DNA of 6,116 nucleotides from JBBRSC01 sp038245795 (GCA_038245795.1 JBBRSC010000207.1:1-6116), one strand, 5' to 3'; positions 1 through 5,883 are shown, counted from the stretch's first letter. Made by a program: numbers and translations. Notes: generated from the letters alone by a model not told the origin.

Positions 1-492
1 GCGACGTGTGGGGGAGTTCGGGTGGCATCGGTCTACGTGCCCAATGGTCGCGAGCTGACGAACGACCACTACATCTACAAGCTCGATTGGCTGGGCAGAT
101 TGCGAGCGGATCTCGATGCCCATCATCGCCCCGACGAACCGCTCGTCGTCTGCGGCGACTGGAACATCATCCCCGACGACCGCGACCTGTGGGATCCGGC
201 AGCGTTCGAAGGGTCGACCCATGTCAGCCAGCCCGAGCGGGATGCGTTGGCACACATCTTGGAATGGGGGCTCGTCGATGTCTTCCGCGAGCGGTACAGC
301 GACGGCGGGCTCTACTCGTACTGGGACTACCGAAACGGCGACTTTCATATGAAACGTGGGCTTCGGATCGACTTCGTGTTGGCATCGACGTCGCTGGCAT
401 CGAAGTCGATGTCGGATCTGATCGATCGCAATGCCCGCAAAGGCACCAAGCCGTCAGATCACGCGCCCGTCCTCGCATCATTCGACATATGA
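1..492 (+). CDS. xthA: Exodeoxyribonuclease III, C-terminal part (5' end outside window)
   Basis: Exonuclease III is an AP endonuclease and 3'-5' exonuclease of base-excision repair in the EEP (exonuclease-endonuclease-phosphatase) superfamily. The frame is open from base 1 with no start of its own, so the gene continues upstream. The 163 visible residues are the C-terminal ~60% of a protein usually about 260 aa long. Numbering from base 1, visible motifs are SVYVPNGR (10-17), GDWNI (52-56) with the catalytic Asp and Asn, ERDALAHIL, YWDYR, GLRIDF (120-125) with the third catalytic Asp, and SDHAPV (152-157) with the catalytic His. The 30-residue distance from that Asp to the His matches E. coli ExoIII (D229 to H259). 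The N-terminal metal-binding Glu lies outside the window. An internal GTG at 22 is not the start, because the family motif begins before it. The stop overlaps the next gene's ATG. Confidence 0.95.
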   Translation, partial: ATCGGVRVASVYVPNGRELTNDHYIYKLDWLGRLRADLDAHHRPDEPLVVCGDWNIIPDDRDLWDPAAFEGSTHVSQPERDALAHILEWGLVDVFRERYSDGGLYSYWDYRNGDFHMKRGLRIDFVLASTSLASKSMSDLIDRNARKGTKPSDHAPVLASFDI

Positions 493-1271
493 ACGACGAC
501 GACAGCGGCGACGCCGGTGATGCGACGGCACTCGAGGCCTCCCGCCTCGAACGGCTCCATCATCTCGAGCTGACACCGCGCAGGCGCGCACTCCGACGAC
601 TCGCAGCGGCAAACCGGACCATCATCGATCGGCTCGTTGCCACGTCGGCGTCCATCGAACAACTGAACGATGCCGCCGAGGAGATGGAACACCTCTCGGC
701 ACTGCTCGAGGCGCTCCCCGGCGGCCAGGCGTACGAGGGGTTCCACGAGGCCGCCAATGCCGGTGCCGCGCTGAGCCACACCACATCGCAGAGCTCGATG
801 ATGCTCGACAACGGGTTGGCTGCCGACGACCCTGAGTCCTACGCGTTTTTCGATCACAGCCCGTTCATCGGTCTGGCCAACCCGCTCTCGCCACCGATCG
901 AGATGGCGTACGTCGATGGACGCGTCATTGGCACCGTTACGTTCGGCGCCGCCTACGAAGGGCCGCCCGGTTGTGTCCACGGTGGGTATGTGGCGGCGAC
1001 CTTCGATGAGGTGCTCGGTGCCACACAATCGTTGTCGGGATCACAGGGAATGACCGCCCGGCTGATTGTGAACTACCGCTCGCCGACCCCACTTGGAACC
1101 GAGCTCCGATTCGAGGGTCGCCTCGACCGGATCGAGGGCCGGAAGATCTTCACGGAGGGAACCCTTCACGCCGGTGACACGTTGTGCGCCGAGGCGGAAG
1201 GCCTGTTCATCAGCTTTGAGATCGGCAAGTTCCGGGCACTACTCGAAGGCCGATCCGACCGCATCAGCTGA
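489..1271 (+). CDS. PaaI-family hotdog thioesterase with helical N-terminal extension
   Basis: The predicted protein of 260 aa is probably a cytoplasmic acyl-CoA thioesterase, substrate unknown. Residues ~130-245 form the hotdog domain. It contains GRVIGTVTFGAAYEGPPG, then the motif CVHGGYVAATFDEVLG (162-177) with H164-G165-G166 and the acidic pair D173/E174 of the PaaI/THEM4 type, followed by strands through LFISFEI. Residues 1-~115 are not hotdog. They comprise an acidic start, an Arg-rich helix (~30-50) and a helix around residues 55-75, then a linker. Full hotdog domains are usually ~120-140 aa, so about half of this protein is extension. I recall similar helix-plus-hotdog layouts in actinobacterial PaaI-like proteins. 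The ATG at 489 overlaps the exonuclease TGA (ATGA) and has no obvious Shine-Dalgarno sequence, which suggests translational coupling. The reading frame extends further upstream only as a shadow of xthA. Family assignment is firm; physiological role is unknown. Confidence 0.9.
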   Translation: MNDDDSGDAGDATALEASRLERLHHLELTPRRRALRRLAAANRTIIDRLVATSASIEQLNDAAEEMEHLSALLEALPGGQAYEGFHEAANAGAALSHTTSQSSMMLDNGLAADDPESYAFFDHSPFIGLANPLSPPIEMAYVDGRVIGTVTFGAAYEGPPGCVHGGYVAATFDEVLGATQSLSGSQGMTARLIVNYRSPTPLGTELRFEGRLDRIEGRKIFTEGTLHAGDTLCAEAEGLFISFEIGKFRALLEGRSDRIS

Positions 1272-1291
1272 CGGGCTCGACGTCGAGGCCG
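1272..1291. terminator. Palindrome in the convergent gap, possible bidirectional terminator
   Basis: The 21-bp gap between the thioesterase stop and the opposing helicase stop is almost entirely a palindrome. CTCGAC/GTCGAG (1276-1287) is perfect, and beyond one G/G mismatch three more pairs extend it to 1272-1291. There is no loop beyond the central bases and no T-run on either strand, so it is not a classical intrinsic terminator. High-GC actinobacteria often lack U-tails, and the convergent position is the only other support. It could equally be coincidence or a protein-binding site. Confidence 0.3.
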
Positions 1292-1292
1292 G

Positions 1293-3458
1293 CTACTTCT
1301 TGGCGGGTGCCGAAGTGTGTTCGGCGACAATGGCCAAGACGTCGGGCCCGAACCGCTGGGCCTTGACCGCTCCGATGCCGGGCACCGTGAGCAGCTGCTT
1401 GGCGGACTCGGGGCGGGCGGCCGCAACCGCGGTCAACGTGGCATCAGTGAAGATGACGAAGGCCGGGACATCGGCGGCTCTGGCGTGCTGAAGGCGCCAG
1501 GCCCGGAGCGCGTCCAGGAGTTGCTGATCTCCGGCGGGCACCTCGGCAGCGCCCTTCTTGGACCTGGTGCGGCGTTGGGCGGGTCCTTCGCCATCGGTGG
1601 CGCGCAACTTGGCCCGCTGAGCCGCAACCGCCGCTGCGAGGTCCACCGGATCGGAGCGGTCGCTCAGAAGTTCGAGGGCCAGTTCGATGGATTCGATGTA
1701 GGGCGACGCGGAACGACGGGCGGTTCGGGTGCCGAATGTGCGCTGGCTGCACCACGAGCAGTGCAGCACCCGCTCGGCACGTGTCAGTGCCACGTAAAGC
1801 AGCCGTCGTTCCTCGGCCCGTGCGGATTGAGTGGACGCATAGTGGATCGGCACGAAGCCCTCTTCGAGGCCCGCCAGGTAGACGATGGGCCATTCGAGTC
1901 CCTTGGCGGCGTGGAAGGTCGCAAGCTCCACGGCGTCACGCGAGGCCGCCCCGTCGTCGATGCGCAGTGTCGACGTCAACCACGCCTCGAAGCCTGCGAG
2001 CGTGCCCTCCGGGTCGAGGTCCAGATACTCCGAACCCAGACGGATCAGCTCGGACACGTTGGCAGCGCGCTCGGCCGTCAGCGGCGCGGCACGACTGGGT
2101 CTCATTGGTGTCGTCGGTGACGGCTCGTCGGGGAGCTCGTCGAATACTTCCGTTTCGGAATCGGCCAGCGTCGACGATTCCGGCGACGGGAGTTCCGAGG
2201 GGGCAACGGCCCGCTCGAGCTCGCGCAGTTTCTCGCGGAGGATGCCAGGACCCCGTCGCAGTTGTGTCAGTGCGTCCCGAACCTCGGGAAGGTCGAGGAG
2301 GCGTGCTCCCGAACGGCTCCGGAACGGAATGCCAGCGGTGCTCAACGCCTCCTCGAACACGGTGAGCTGTGCGTTGGTACGGACCAGCACGGCCTGATGG
2401 GACCACGGGGTCCCCGGGGCGTGGGCGTCGCGGATCTGGCGGGCCACGGAGCGCGCTTCAGCGGCCTCGTCCGGATAGGAGCGAAGCGTTGGCAACTGGC
2501 CGTCGCCCCTGGTCGGCACGAGACGCAACGGCGCCCGCTGGGGATCCACATCGATGTCGATCGGCGCGCCCAGCACGGTGTTGGCCACTCCAAGGATCTG
2601 TGGGGTGGATCTGTAATTCATCGAGAGTTCGACGAACTCGGCACCGATGAACCATTCGTCGAAACGCGACAAGTACGACGCGTCGGCCCCGTTCCACGCG
2701 TAGATGGCCTGATTGGGGTCTCCCACGACGCACAGATCGGCGCTATCGCCGACCCAGGCGGCGAGCAGCTCAAACTGCAACGGGTTCACGTCCTGGAACT
2801 CGTCGACAAACAGATGGCGGTGCCGCCATCTCTGGGCGGCGGCGTACTCAGGATCGCGGGCAATGTCCCGGGCGGCAAGCCGGAGGAGATCGTCGAAGTC
2901 CACCATCCGGCGGCGAAGCTTCTCCTCCTCGTACCGCTGGTAAACGCGCGCCACGATCTCCAGACTGATCGGCGGATTCCGAGCGGCCCGCGTTGCGGCG
3001 TCGACATAGCGATCAGCGGAAATCATCCGTGCCTTCGCCCATTCAATCTCTGAGGTCACGTCGAGCGGGGCCGTGGAGTTCTTCGCCGACATGAGGCGAG
3101 CAATGAACCCGACCTTACGATCGAGGAGCGCCGGTGGTGAGATGCCCCGCTCAGTCCAACGTTGGCGGAGCTGGCTGTAGGCAATTCCGTGGAAGGTGCC
3201 GGCATGCACTGGGCCAGGGAGATCCAGCCGGCTCAACCGATCTCGGAGTTCGGCCGCCGCTTTTCGGGTGAACGTGACCGCCAGGACTCTCCGATGATCG
3301 ACCTCGCCCGACAGCACCCGCCGGGCGATCCGACGGGTCAGGACGCGGGTCTTGCCGGAACCGGCACCAGCGAGAATGGCCAGGGGCGCGACCTCGGTGG
3401 TGACCGCGAGTTGTTGCGCGTCGTTGAGTCCCGAGAGCAGCTCGTCGATGTCCACCAC
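1293..3458 (-). CDS. uvrD2: UvrD2-like superfamily 1A DNA helicase with C-terminal HRDC domain
   Basis: This is an ATP-dependent 3'-5' DNA helicase of the UvrD/PcrA/Rep family, closest by eye to actinobacterial UvrD2. The predicted length is 721 aa; mycobacterial UvrD2 is about 700. Motifs in order are the Q-motif LNDAQQLAV (11-19), Walker A AGAGSGKT (30-37), Ia VTFTRKAAAELRDR (61-74), Ic GTFHGIAY (87-94), II VDEFQDVNPLQ (218-228), III VVGDPNQAIYAWNGA (244-258), IV MNYRS (280-284), V TFHAAKGLEWP (514-524) with GFVP, and VI EERRLLYVALTRA (549-561). The HRDC domain covers ~645-713. The tetracysteine module found in mycobacterial UvrD2 between motif VI and HRDC is missing, and an acidic Pro/Ser-rich insert sits at ~421-452. 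All ATPase motifs are intact. The start is one of two adjacent GTG codons (3458 or 3455). No Shine-Dalgarno is visible, but a TANNNT box lies just upstream. The open frame extends to 3629, but that stretch lacks family similarity and crosses the next gene. Confidence 0.92.
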   Translation of the reverse strand: MVDIDELLSGLNDAQQLAVTTEVAPLAILAGAGSGKTRVLTRRIARRVLSGEVDHRRVLAVTFTRKAAAELRDRLSRLDLPGPVHAGTFHGIAYSQLRQRWTERGISPPALLDRKVGFIARLMSAKNSTAPLDVTSEIEWAKARMISADRYVDAATRAARNPPISLEIVARVYQRYEEEKLRRRMVDFDDLLRLAARDIARDPEYAAAQRWRHRHLFVDEFQDVNPLQFELLAAWVGDSADLCVVGDPNQAIYAWNGADASYLSRFDEWFIGAEFVELSMNYRSTPQILGVANTVLGAPIDIDVDPQRAPLRLVPTRGDGQLPTLRSYPDEAAEARSVARQIRDAHAPGTPWSHQAVLVRTNAQLTVFEEALSTAGIPFRSRSGARLLDLPEVRDALTQLRRGPGILREKLRELERAVAPSELPSPESSTLADSETEVFDELPDEPSPTTPMRPSRAAPLTAERAANVSELIRLGSEYLDLDPEGTLAGFEAWLTSTLRIDDGAASRDAVELATFHAAKGLEWPIVYLAGLEEGFVPIHYASTQSARAEERRLLYVALTRAERVLHCSWCSQRTFGTRTARRSASPYIESIELALELLSDRSDPVDLAAAVAAQRAKLRATDGEGPAQRRTRSKKGAAEVPAGDQQLLDALRAWRLQHARAADVPAFVIFTDATLTAVAAARPESAKQLLTVPGIGAVKAQRFGPDVLAIVAEHTSAPAKK

Positions 3459-3462
3459 ACAG

Positions 3463-3468
3463 AATCTA
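3463..3468 (-). promoter_or_regulatory. Candidate -10 box of the helicase gene (leaderless start)
   Basis: On the minus strand TAGATT fits the actinobacterial TANNNT -10 pattern. It lies 4 nt before the first GTG and 7 nt before the second GTG of the helicase gene. With the usual 6-8 nt to the transcription start, the mRNA would begin at or next to the second GTG (3455), that is, without a leader. This agrees with the absence of a ribosome binding site. No good -35 hexamer is visible. Confidence 0.4.
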
Positions 3469-3498
3469 CTGACCGGGTGCGACACCACCGTTGTGATT

Positions 3499-3521
3499 GC
3501 CACAGCTGGCTGGGCTGTGGC
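3499..3521. repeat. 8-bp perfect inverted repeat in the divergent spacer
   Basis: GCCACAGC (3499-3506) and GCTGTGGC (3514-3521) are perfect inverted arms around a 7-nt spacer. They lie in the 145-bp region between the divergent helicase and PH-protein genes. The centre is about 50 bp upstream of the candidate helicase start and about 95 bp upstream of the PH-protein start. No T-run follows on either strand, so a regulator-binding dyad is more likely than a terminator. The sequence is not the GAAC-N4-GTTC type actinobacterial LexA box. Confidence 0.4.
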
Positions 3522-3568
3522 GCCGCTGCGGTCGCGATTCCATCCGTCTGGAGCTGGCGGCTGCCGGG

Positions 3569-3574
3569 TAGCTT
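3569..3574 (+). promoter_or_regulatory. Candidate -10 box for the PH/SHOCT membrane protein gene
   Basis: TAGCTT matches TANNNT and ends 29 nt before the ATG at 3604, which would give a short leader of about 20-25 nt carrying the Shine-Dalgarno sequence. No convincing -35 hexamer is seen at 16-18 nt spacing. Support comes from pattern and position only. Confidence 0.25.
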
Positions 3575-3592
3575 GGGAGGGCGTACGACCCC

Positions 3593-3597
3593 GGGAG
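3593..3597 (+). promoter_or_regulatory. Ribosome binding site GGGAG deciding the start at 3604
   Basis: GGGAG sits 6 nt before the ATG at 3604. The open frame continues upstream to 3352, over the spacer and antisense to the helicase N-terminus. This site, together with the point where the encoded sequence becomes protein-like, favours 3604 as the true start. Confidence 0.65.
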
Positions 3598-3603
3598 CGG
3601 ATC

Positions 3604-4269
3604 ATGGCCATCGCTGACAAACACCACAACGACGGCGAAGACGTCGTCCTCGATCTGCATCCGCACTGGTGGTTCCTGACGCCCCGCGGCCTCCTGCTGG
3701 TCGTGTCGATGGTCGTTGGCGGGATTGCCTGGAACTACTCGCGCGATCATGACAAGTGGTATGCGACCGGAGGCAAATACGCGGCGTTCGCGCTCCTCGC
3801 AGTGTCGCTCGTGCTGTTCGTCATCCGATTGTTCCAATGGCGCACCACTGACTTCATCATCACGACCGAGCGATGCATCTACCGGTCCGGTGTCCTTGCC
3901 AAGGCCGGTATCGAGATTCCCCTCGATCGCATCAACACGGTGTTCTTCAATCAGTCGATCTTCGAACGGATGTTGCGAGCCGGGGATCTCGGGATCGAGT
4001 CGGCGGGCGAGAACTCACGCCAGGAATTCGCCAACATCAGCGATCCCTCCGGCGTGCAGAAGACGATCTACAGCCAGATGGAGTCCTACGAGCTTCGTCG
4101 TCAGGATCGTCTCGGTGACGTCATGCGGGCGAACTCGCCAGTCCCGACTCCCGCTGCTCCGCCCACCATTCCTGAACAGCTGAGTCATCTCGATGAGCTC
4201 CGCCAGCGTGGTGTCTTGACCGACGAGGAATTCGCGACCAAGAAGACCGAGTTGCTCGAACGCATGTGA
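3604..4269 (+). CDS. Membrane protein with bacterial PH domain (bPH2/YdbS-like) and C-terminal SHOCT domain
   Basis: The predicted integral membrane protein of 221 aa has no established function. A short charged N-terminus is followed by two hydrophobic segments (~29-44 and ~59-78). A bPH2 domain (DUF304, YdbS/YdbT-like) covers ~79-160, with the typical start TDFIITTERCIYRSG, then IPLDRINTVFFNQSIFERML, and DLGIESAGENS. A Pro/Ala-rich linker (~178-187) leads to a SHOCT domain (~190-221) of the form LDELRQRGVLTDEEFATKK. SHOCT is a short C-terminal module often found in oligomeric or membrane-associated proteins. The two N-terminal helices probably place the PH and SHOCT domains on the cytoplasmic side, though topology is inferred. 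The gene stands alone, divergent from the helicase and convergent with galK. The start at 3604 is supported by GGGAG 6 nt upstream. Domain calls are confident; the biological role is not. Confidence 0.9.
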   Translation: MAIADKHHNDGEDVVLDLHPHWWFLTPRGLLLVVSMVVGGIAWNYSRDHDKWYATGGKYAAFALLAVSLVLFVIRLFQWRTTDFIITTERCIYRSGVLAKAGIEIPLDRINTVFFNQSIFERMLRAGDLGIESAGENSRQEFANISDPSGVQKTIYSQMESYELRRQDRLGDVMRANSPVPTPAAPPTIPEQLSHLDELRQRGVLTDEEFATKKTELLERM

Positions 4270-4284
4270 TCCTCCACAGGCAAG

Positions 4285-4300
4285 CCCGATTTCGATCGGG
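4285..4300. terminator. TTCG-loop hairpin between convergent genes
   Basis: CCCGAT (4285-4290), the loop TTCG (4291-4294) and ATCGGG (4295-4300) form a perfect 6-bp stem with a tetraloop. It starts 16 nt after the PH-protein stop and 10 nt past the galK stop on the other strand. Position and structure suggest a shared, bidirectional terminator. Neither strand has a clear U-tract, so it is a U-less or weak terminator at best. Confidence 0.5.
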
Positions 4301-4309
4301 GGTTGGCGA

Positions 4310-5353
4310 TCACTGATCGGCGGTTGGTTGATCGATGTCGCTCCGATACGCGCCTCCCGACGCCGACACCCGCCAACCGTCGAGGGCGATCAGCGGATCG
4401 TGGAGCACCACGACACAGCCCCCGAACCCGGCTCCGGTGAGCCGCGCGCCGTACACCCCCGGCATCTCCACCAGGAGTGCGACCAGCCGGTCGACCACGT
4501 CGGTCGACACTTCGAAGTCGTCACGCAAGCTGGTATGTGACCCGTTCATCAATCGTCCGGCGGTGACCAGATCGTCGTTGATGAGCGCATCGGTGAACTC
4601 CCGCACCCGTTGGTTCTCCGAGATGACGTGGCGAGCCCGCTTCCTCACCGTCGGATCGAGGATCCGTTCCGCGTCGTCCGCGTTGGCGGTCCTCAACGGG
4701 CCGATGCGTGCCTCGGCATGTTCGCACTCGACACGTCGGCGGGCGTAGGCGGATTCGGCCAGTCGGCGAGGTTGACCGGAGTGGATGACGGTGATCCCGG
4801 TGGTCGGACGCATCGGGACCGGGGTGATGGACAGGTCGTGGCAATCGATGAGGAGTGCGTGGCCCTCCACGCCCGCAGCGGAAGCCAGCTGATCCATGAT
4901 TCCACACGGGACTCCCGTGGCCATCTCCTCCGCGTCTCGACACTGCGCGGCGATCTCGACCGGCGATCCCGACACATCGAGCGCCCGAGCGATACACAGC
5001 TCCAGAGCGGCGCTGGACGAGAGACCCGCCCCGAGCGGGAGGGTCGATCGGACGCGACCCCTGATGCCGCGTGTGGCACCGAAGATCGAGGCCACGCCAG
5101 CGACGTATCGACCCCAGTCGGGACGGGTCGCAGCCGGATCGGTGATCGGAAGATCGAGGTGAAGCGGCTCGGCCTCGTTGTCGGACCCGAGGTCGATGGC
5201 GACGTCTCGATGTCCGACGATCTCGATCCCGAGGTCGATGGCCATTGGGAACACGAGGCCGCCCGTGTAGTCGGTGTGCTCGCCGATCAGATTGACGCGC
5301 CCGGGCGCCCAAGCTCGAAACCATCCGTCAGTCACGCCGCGGAACGCCGTCAT
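4310..5353 (-). CDS. galK: Galactokinase (GHMP kinase family)
   Basis: Galactokinase phosphorylates alpha-D-galactose at C1 with ATP, the first committed step of the Leloir pathway, in the cytoplasm. The predicted length is 347 aa against ~380 for E. coli GalK, with a shorter C-terminal end. GHMP motif 1 contains the galactokinase signature GRVNLIGEHTDY (18-29), including R19, E25, H26 and D28. Motif 2 is LPLGAGLSSSAALE (105-118), PCGIMDQ (149-155) carries the catalytic Asp 154, and motif 3 is LTGAGFGGCVV (305-315). The C-terminal half, including RKRARHVISENQRV and HTSLRDDFEV, also follows GalK. All catalytic residues are present. The ATG at 5353 has GGAAGGA 9 nt upstream; an in-frame GTG at 5371 is an alternative. 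It lies 21 bp after the lipoprotein gene on the same strand and is probably co-transcribed with it. No galT, galE or galM is visible. A closely related sugar kinase specificity cannot be excluded. Confidence 0.94.
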   Translation of the reverse strand: MTAFRGVTDGWFRAWAPGRVNLIGEHTDYTGGLVFPMAIDLGIEIVGHRDVAIDLGSDNEAEPLHLDLPITDPAATRPDWGRYVAGVASIFGATRGIRGRVRSTLPLGAGLSSSAALELCIARALDVSGSPVEIAAQCRDAEEMATGVPCGIMDQLASAAGVEGHALLIDCHDLSITPVPMRPTTGITVIHSGQPRRLAESAYARRRVECEHAEARIGPLRTANADDAERILDPTVRKRARHVISENQRVREFTDALINDDLVTAGRLMNGSHTSLRDDFEVSTDVVDRLVALLVEMPGVYGARLTGAGFGGCVVVLHDPLIALDGWRVSASGGAYRSDIDQPTADQ

Positions 5354-5362
5354 CGAGTCGGG

Positions 5363-5369
5363 TCCTTCC
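5363..5369 (-). promoter_or_regulatory. Ribosome binding site of galK (GGAAGGA)
   Basis: On the minus strand GGAAGGA precedes the ATG at 5353 by 9 nt. It overlaps the alternative GTG start at 5371, which would need a different site and has none. This favours the ATG. Confidence 0.5.
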
Positions 5370-5374
5370 ACCGG

Positions 5375-5836
5375 TCAGGGTTCGCCGATGCAGTTCGTGC
5401 CCTTGACGCCGATGGAGAGTTCGACCTGATTGGGCGAATACACCTGCACCGCAGTCCCACCATTTGCGTACGCCGCGGCGCTGGCCGTGTCGCAGATCGC
5501 CAGGGCCTTGGTGAGGCCGCCACCCTCCTTGGTCAGTGACGTCGTGACGCCAATACCGCATGAACCATCACTCTTGATCTTGGTCACCTCCGCGTTGCCC
5601 GCAAGCGCTGCTTCGACGGCCTTCCTGGGCGCGTTGCATCTGCCATCCGAACCGCCACCACCTGATGGATCGGCGGATTCGGGGGTGGAATCGCCAGAAG
5701 CGGCGGCGGACGTGGTGGTCGTGGCCACAGATGTTGTCGAGGCGGAGTCGGAATTGTCCTTGCTGCACGAGGTAGTTCCGGCGAGCGCTGCCACAAGGAC
5801 GGCGGTCGCCAGAGCATTGCGAAGGGTGTTGGTCAT
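5375..5836 (-). CDS. Small secreted lipoprotein with four conserved-looking cysteines, function unknown
   Basis: I do not recognise a family for this 153-aa predicted lipoprotein. A type II signal peptide is visible: a short N-terminus with Arg, the hydrophobic core ALATAVLVAALAG, and a permissive lipobox T-T-S-C with the lipidated Cys at residue 24. Residues ~25-65 are a flexible Ser/Thr/Ala/Gly-rich linker, as in cell-wall-spanning lipoproteins. The compact C-terminal domain (66-153) contains C67, C93, C115 and C149, which could form two disulfides outside the membrane. It has short repeats of small residues (AALAGNAEV, AAAYANGGTAV) and ends in GTNCIGEP. The start at 5836 has GAGGAG 4 nt upstream. 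An earlier in-frame ATG at 5848 would put that site inside the gene. It is the first gene of a probable two-gene unit with galK. Its fold could be a small ligand-binding or structural domain. Confidence 0.82.
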   Translation of the reverse strand: MTNTLRNALATAVLVAALAGTTSCSKDNSDSASTTSVATTTTSAAASGDSTPESADPSGGGGSDGRCNAPRKAVEAALAGNAEVTKIKSDGSCGIGVTTSLTKEGGGLTKALAICDTASAAAYANGGTAVQVYSPNQVELSIGVKGTNCIGEP

Positions 5837-5840
5837 CGGG

Positions 5841-5846
5841 CTCCTC
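5841..5846 (-). promoter_or_regulatory. Ribosome binding site of the lipoprotein gene (GAGGAG)
   Basis: GAGGAG on the minus strand is 4 nt from the ATG at 5836 and is the strongest Shine-Dalgarno sequence in the window. It decides this start over the in-frame ATGs upstream, including the one at 5848. Confidence 0.7.
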
Positions 5847-5883
5847 ATCGAATGGCGGACTCCACGGTCGTCGCGCCGGACGG

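Noticed and set aside
6..488. Upstream extension of the thioesterase frame to position 6
   Set aside because: This part is a shadow of exonuclease III in another frame, very Arg-rich and without domain features; the ATGA overlap at 489 is the natural start.
459..1028. Minus-strand frame of 189 aa opposite the thioesterase
   Set aside because: No recognisable domain or start signal, and it lies wholly under the thioesterase gene with its hotdog motif.
1317..3053. Long plus-strand open frames antisense to the helicase (for example 1317-2120 and 2262-3053)
   Set aside because: They are Gly/Arg-rich translations of the opposite strand of a clearly coding high-GC gene, with no motifs or ribosome binding sites.
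3352..3603. Longer start of the PH/SHOCT protein from 3352
   Set aside because: The stretch is antisense to the helicase N-terminus, is low in hydrophobic structure and lacks family features; GGGAG at 3593-3597 supports 3604.
3459..3603. LexA/SOS box in front of the helicase
   Set aside because: No GAAC-N4-GTTC-like sequence is present in the spacer; the dyad found there is a different sequence.
3459..3629. N-terminal extension of the helicase up to an ATG at 3629
   Set aside because: The added ~57 residues have no resemblance to the UvrD2 N-terminus, cross the divergent spacer and run over the start and ribosome binding site of the gene at 3604. Helicase-like sequence begins right after the two GTG codons.
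4521..5539. Long frames overlapping galactokinase on both strands (4521-5324 minus, 4610-5539 plus)
   Set aside because: Composition is Arg/Asp/His-rich shadow coding; galactokinase motifs in the 4310-5353 frame are unambiguous.
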